This document shows positions 61,760-64,000 of a stretch of 64,000 bases of DNA, in pieces. The DNA comes from Thalassobacillus pellis (GTDB taxonomy: Bacteria > Bacillota > Bacilli > Bacillales > Halobacillaceae). The notes under the pieces are model-generated. The model had not been told where the DNA came from. It was given only the letters and a program-made list of their open reading frames with translations, and made no database searches. The position numbers were made by a program, and so were the translations under genes. The DNA lies in assembly GCF_016908295.1 (NCBI RefSeq), contig NZ_JAFBDO010000001.1, positions 310,001-374,000 on the forward strand, given 5' to 3'. Position 1 is the stretch's first letter; every line of letters begins with the position of its first letter.

Positions 61760-62764
61760 TTACAGCTTTTTAACTGATTCTCTCACGACTAGTTCGTGGC
61801 GCATGATGCGGCTTTGTGTGCTTTTGACTTTATCCTTCAGCATATGGAAAATCATTTCTGACGCGTTAGCTCCCATTTCGGAGAATGGCTGGGCGATCGT
61901 TGTCAGAGGCGGAATCATCATCTCTGCTGTCGGAAGATTATCGTAACCGATGATGGAGATATCTTCAGGTACTTTTCTTCCCATTTTATGAAGGACTGAC
62001 ATCGCTCCTATCGCAATATCGTCGCTGGCGGCAAAAATTGCTGTCAAATTACGGGATTGTTCCAGGAGACGTACTACTCCTCCCTTTCCATCGATGAATG
62101 AAAAGCCATCCTGGTAAACTACATCATCTTCACCTGCCTGCAGCCCATTATGTTGCATTGCCTCTTTAAAACCTTCTACCCTCGGCCGTCCGGCTATCAA
62201 GTCATGCTGGTTCCCGCTGATCATCCCGATTCGTGTATGTCCATTTTCAATCAAATGATTTACTGCTGTGTATGCAGCGTTGCAGTCATCTACTTTGACA
62301 TATGGAACTTGATGTTTGTAAGACATCGTTGAAACGAGAACCAGGGGGATATCCATACTTTTAATCGTCTCATAATACTCTTCACACAAGGATTCACTGA
62401 CAAAAATCAGCCCATCAACCCGCTTCTCATGGAGAAGTTTTAAGTATTTGTGTGTGCGGATGCCATCTTCTGCCGTGTGGCATACAATGACGCTTGAATT
62501 ATTCTGATGAGCAACATCTTCGATACCACGGAGAATTTCAGAAGAAAGCATGCTGGAAACATCCGGAAACAATACACCGATCGTTTGTGTGTTCCTGCTG
62601 ATCATACTGCGCGCAACAGCGTTCGGCTTATAGCCGAGTTCCTCGATCACTTGTTGGACCTTCATACGTGTTTTTTCGGTATATCCTGGCTGATTGTTCA
62701 ATATCCTCGAAACAGTAGCTATCGATACGTTTGCTTGTTTTGCTACATCCTTAATCGTTACCAT
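61760..62764 (-). CDS. LacI-family transcriptional regulator of the alpha-glucoside unit
   Basis: A 334-residue regulator with the DNA-binding segment MVTIKDVAKQANVSIATVSR and the hinge LNNQPGYTEKTR, followed by a periplasmic-binding-like domain. AGAGAGGAT precedes the ATG. Sites with a shared TAAACGTTT core lie before it and before the binding-protein gene, so it probably represses both. The inducer is likely a malto- or isomalto-saccharide (inference from the GH13 gene). Confidence 0.9.
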   Translation of the reverse strand: MVTIKDVAKQANVSIATVSRILNNQPGYTEKTRMKVQQVIEELGYKPNAVARSMISRNTQTIGVLFPDVSSMLSSEILRGIEDVAHQNNSSVIVCHTAEDGIRTHKYLKLLHEKRVDGLIFVSESLCEEYYETIKSMDIPLVLVSTMSYKHQVPYVKVDDCNAAYTAVNHLIENGHTRIGMISGNQHDLIAGRPRVEGFKEAMQHNGLQAGEDDVVYQDGFSFIDGKGGVVRLLEQSRNLTAIFAASDDIAIGAMSVLHKMGRKVPEDISIIGYDNLPTAEMMIPPLTTIAQPFSEMGANASEMIFHMLKDKVKSTQSRIMRHELVVRESVKKL

Positions 62765-62787
62765 GTTGTAATCCTCTCTTAAATCAA

Positions 62788-62799
62788 GTAAACGTTTAC
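62788..62799. promoter_or_regulatory. Operator upstream of the LacI-type gene
   Basis: GTAAACGTTTAC is a perfect 12-base palindrome about 25 bases upstream of the regulator start, suggesting autoregulation; it also partly matches cre. Confidence 0.75.
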
Positions 62800-62981
62800 G
62801 TTGGATTAATCATACCACGTATAAGAAAACCCTTTCAATATTTTTTTGAATTTTTTCACGTCTATCAGAAATTTTGCCTAATAACACTACTTTTGTCTCA
62901 GATAATTGGTTCTAAATATTCTGAAAAGTTTCTTTTTTAAACTTTATAATTGGAAGTATATTACCAAAAGGAGGAAGTTTT

Positions 62982-64000
62982 TTGAAGAAAAAATATGTAA
63001 TTCCTGCAGCAATTCTATCTTCATCTCTATTGATTGCACCGTTGACCGATTTTCCTGCTCATGCCATCGACAAAGAAATACATACGGAAGCGGTTTCAAA
63101 CCATAAGGCTCCAGTTAAGGGTAATAAACCTTTTTTCGTAACGGATTTACAATCGGAGAAGCAACCCGCCACCAATGCTGAAACAGCAGTGGAGTATCTA
63201 AAGAAAAACAAGCATAAATATCAAATCGAAAAACCCGAGAAAACCCTCAGAGTAAAGCAAGTGAAAAAGGACAAAGTCGGTATGACCCATGTCCGCTTAC
63301 AGCAAACCAAAAACAATGTCCCTGTTGAAGGTAATCAAGTAATTGTCCATTATGATAAAAATAATAAAGTTACCGCTGTAAATGGTGAATTCAACGAAAA
63401 GATAGAAGAAGATCAAATTTCAACTGACCCTGCCCTTTCCATAGATAAAAGCGTAGCACTTGCTGAACAGGCGGTTAAAGCACCAGAAGAACTTGTCTCA
63501 CCTCCTGAAACAGAACTTGTCCTCTATCCTTTTGAAGAAGAAGTTTATCTTGCATATAAAGTAAATTTAAATTTCCTTGGGGAAAAGCCGGGAAACTGGT
63601 TTGTGTATATCGACGCGAATAACGGGCAGGTCATAGACAAGTATAATGCCCTGATGCACGCAAATGGATTTATACGTGCCAGTGGTTCAGGAATTGGTGT
63701 GTTAGGTGATCACAGAAAGCTTCACATCACCCACAAAAATGATAAGCAAACAGGAGAAGGAACGAAGTTTTATTTATATGACAACTCCCATCAAGGACTG
63801 GAGGGAATTTTCACATACGATCTTAAGAACCAGTGGGGAGCCGGAGAATTAGCATTTCCTGGAAAGCTTTACAGTAATGAAAGCGCCTCTTTTAAAGATG
63901 AATACGATGAAGCAGCCGTAGATGCTCACTATAATTCTGAAGAAGTATATGAGTATTTCCTGGAAGAACATGACCGTAATTCCATTGATGGTGAAGGGAT
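62982..64000 (+). CDS. Thermolysin-type (M4) neutral protease, N-terminal part
   Basis: The reading frame runs off the window end after 339 codons. A signal peptide (KKKYVIPAAILSSSLLIAPL) is followed by the long FTP/PepSY propeptide (GMTHVRLQQTKNNVPVEGNQ, WFVYIDANNGQVIDKYNAL) and the beginning of the mature enzyme (GSGIGVLGDHRKLHI). The zinc motif HEXXH lies beyond the window. The TTG at 62982-62984 is seven bases after AAAGGAGG and a TATAAT box is at 62945-62950. It is the second secreted metalloprotease in the window. Confidence 0.9.
   Translation, partial: MKKKYVIPAAILSSSLLIAPLTDFPAHAIDKEIHTEAVSNHKAPVKGNKPFFVTDLQSEKQPATNAETAVEYLKKNKHKYQIEKPEKTLRVKQVKKDKVGMTHVRLQQTKNNVPVEGNQVIVHYDKNNKVTAVNGEFNEKIEEDQISTDPALSIDKSVALAEQAVKAPEELVSPPETELVLYPFEEEVYLAYKVNLNFLGEKPGNWFVYIDANNGQVIDKYNALMHANGFIRASGSGIGVLGDHRKLHITHKNDKQTGEGTKFYLYDNSHQGLEGIFTYDLKNQWGAGELAFPGKLYSNESASFKDEYDEAAVDAHYNSEEVYEYFLEEHDRNSIDGEG

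Noticed and set aside
1-64000. CRISPR arrays, tRNA/rRNA genes, insertion sequences and prophage genes
   Set aside because: No regularly spaced repeats, no tRNA-like cloverleafs, and no transposase or phage proteins were found on either strand.

Overview
The window looks like chromosomal DNA of a low-GC, Gram-positive, flagellated member of the Bacillaceae, probably a moderately halophilic genus near Halobacillus or Virgibacillus. This genus-level placement is inference from gene order (flgM-yvyF-comFC-comFA-degV-degU-degS-yvyE-lytR-tagO, as in Bacillus), from AGGAGG-type ribosome binding sites and from the rather acidic proteins. No phage, insertion sequence, rRNA, tRNA or CRISPR array was found.

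Layout. 1-10.5 kb: late-competence/flagellar block (flgM fragment, yvyF, comFC, comFA, degV), an inserted membrane-anchored serine hydrolase, the DegS/DegU two-component system, YvyE, a LytR-CpsA-Psr protein and TagO (wall teichoic acid). 10.7-15.6 kb: a biofilm/exoprotein switch region with two SinI/SinR-type cassettes flanking a secreted M6 metalloprotease and an IDEAL-domain protein. The complete sinI-sinR pair is preceded by what reads as a cyclic-di-GMP class I riboswitch; the second cassette is in reversed gene order, its SinR lacks the C-terminal domain, and it is preceded by a near-perfect SinR operator. 15.7-18.6 kb: pgcA and manA.

18.7-36.8 kb is a carbohydrate utilisation locus, probably for arabinose-decorated galactans or galactosides: two GH43 enzymes, GH1, GH2, an ABC importer, galK-galE-galT, a degenerate M24-family protein, a divergent ROK/XylR-type repressor with operators at three promoters, and a second solute-binding protein paired with an IclR regulator. 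The model is that extracellular GH43 trims polymer, the ABC system imports oligosaccharides, GH1/GH2/GH43 hydrolyse them and GalKTE feeds galactose into glycolysis, with PgcA downstream. 37-43.4 kb: pyrophosphatase PpaC and a sucrose module (scrK, scrB, scrA, LacI-type scrR) with three matching operators. 43.4-48.4 kb: small unknown proteins, an AEC transporter and a second LCP protein. 48.4-56.3 kb: amidohydrolase/YfcC transporter pair, a five-gene acyl-CoA module (AMP ligase, thiolase with an altered active site, two hot-dog hydratases, SDR) and bioY. 57-62.8 kb: alpha-glucosidase, ABC importer and LacI regulator. The window ends inside a thermolysin-type protease gene.

Several intergenic regions carry dispersed palindromic repeats present twice in the window. 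Function assignments come from reading motifs by eye; no database search was run.
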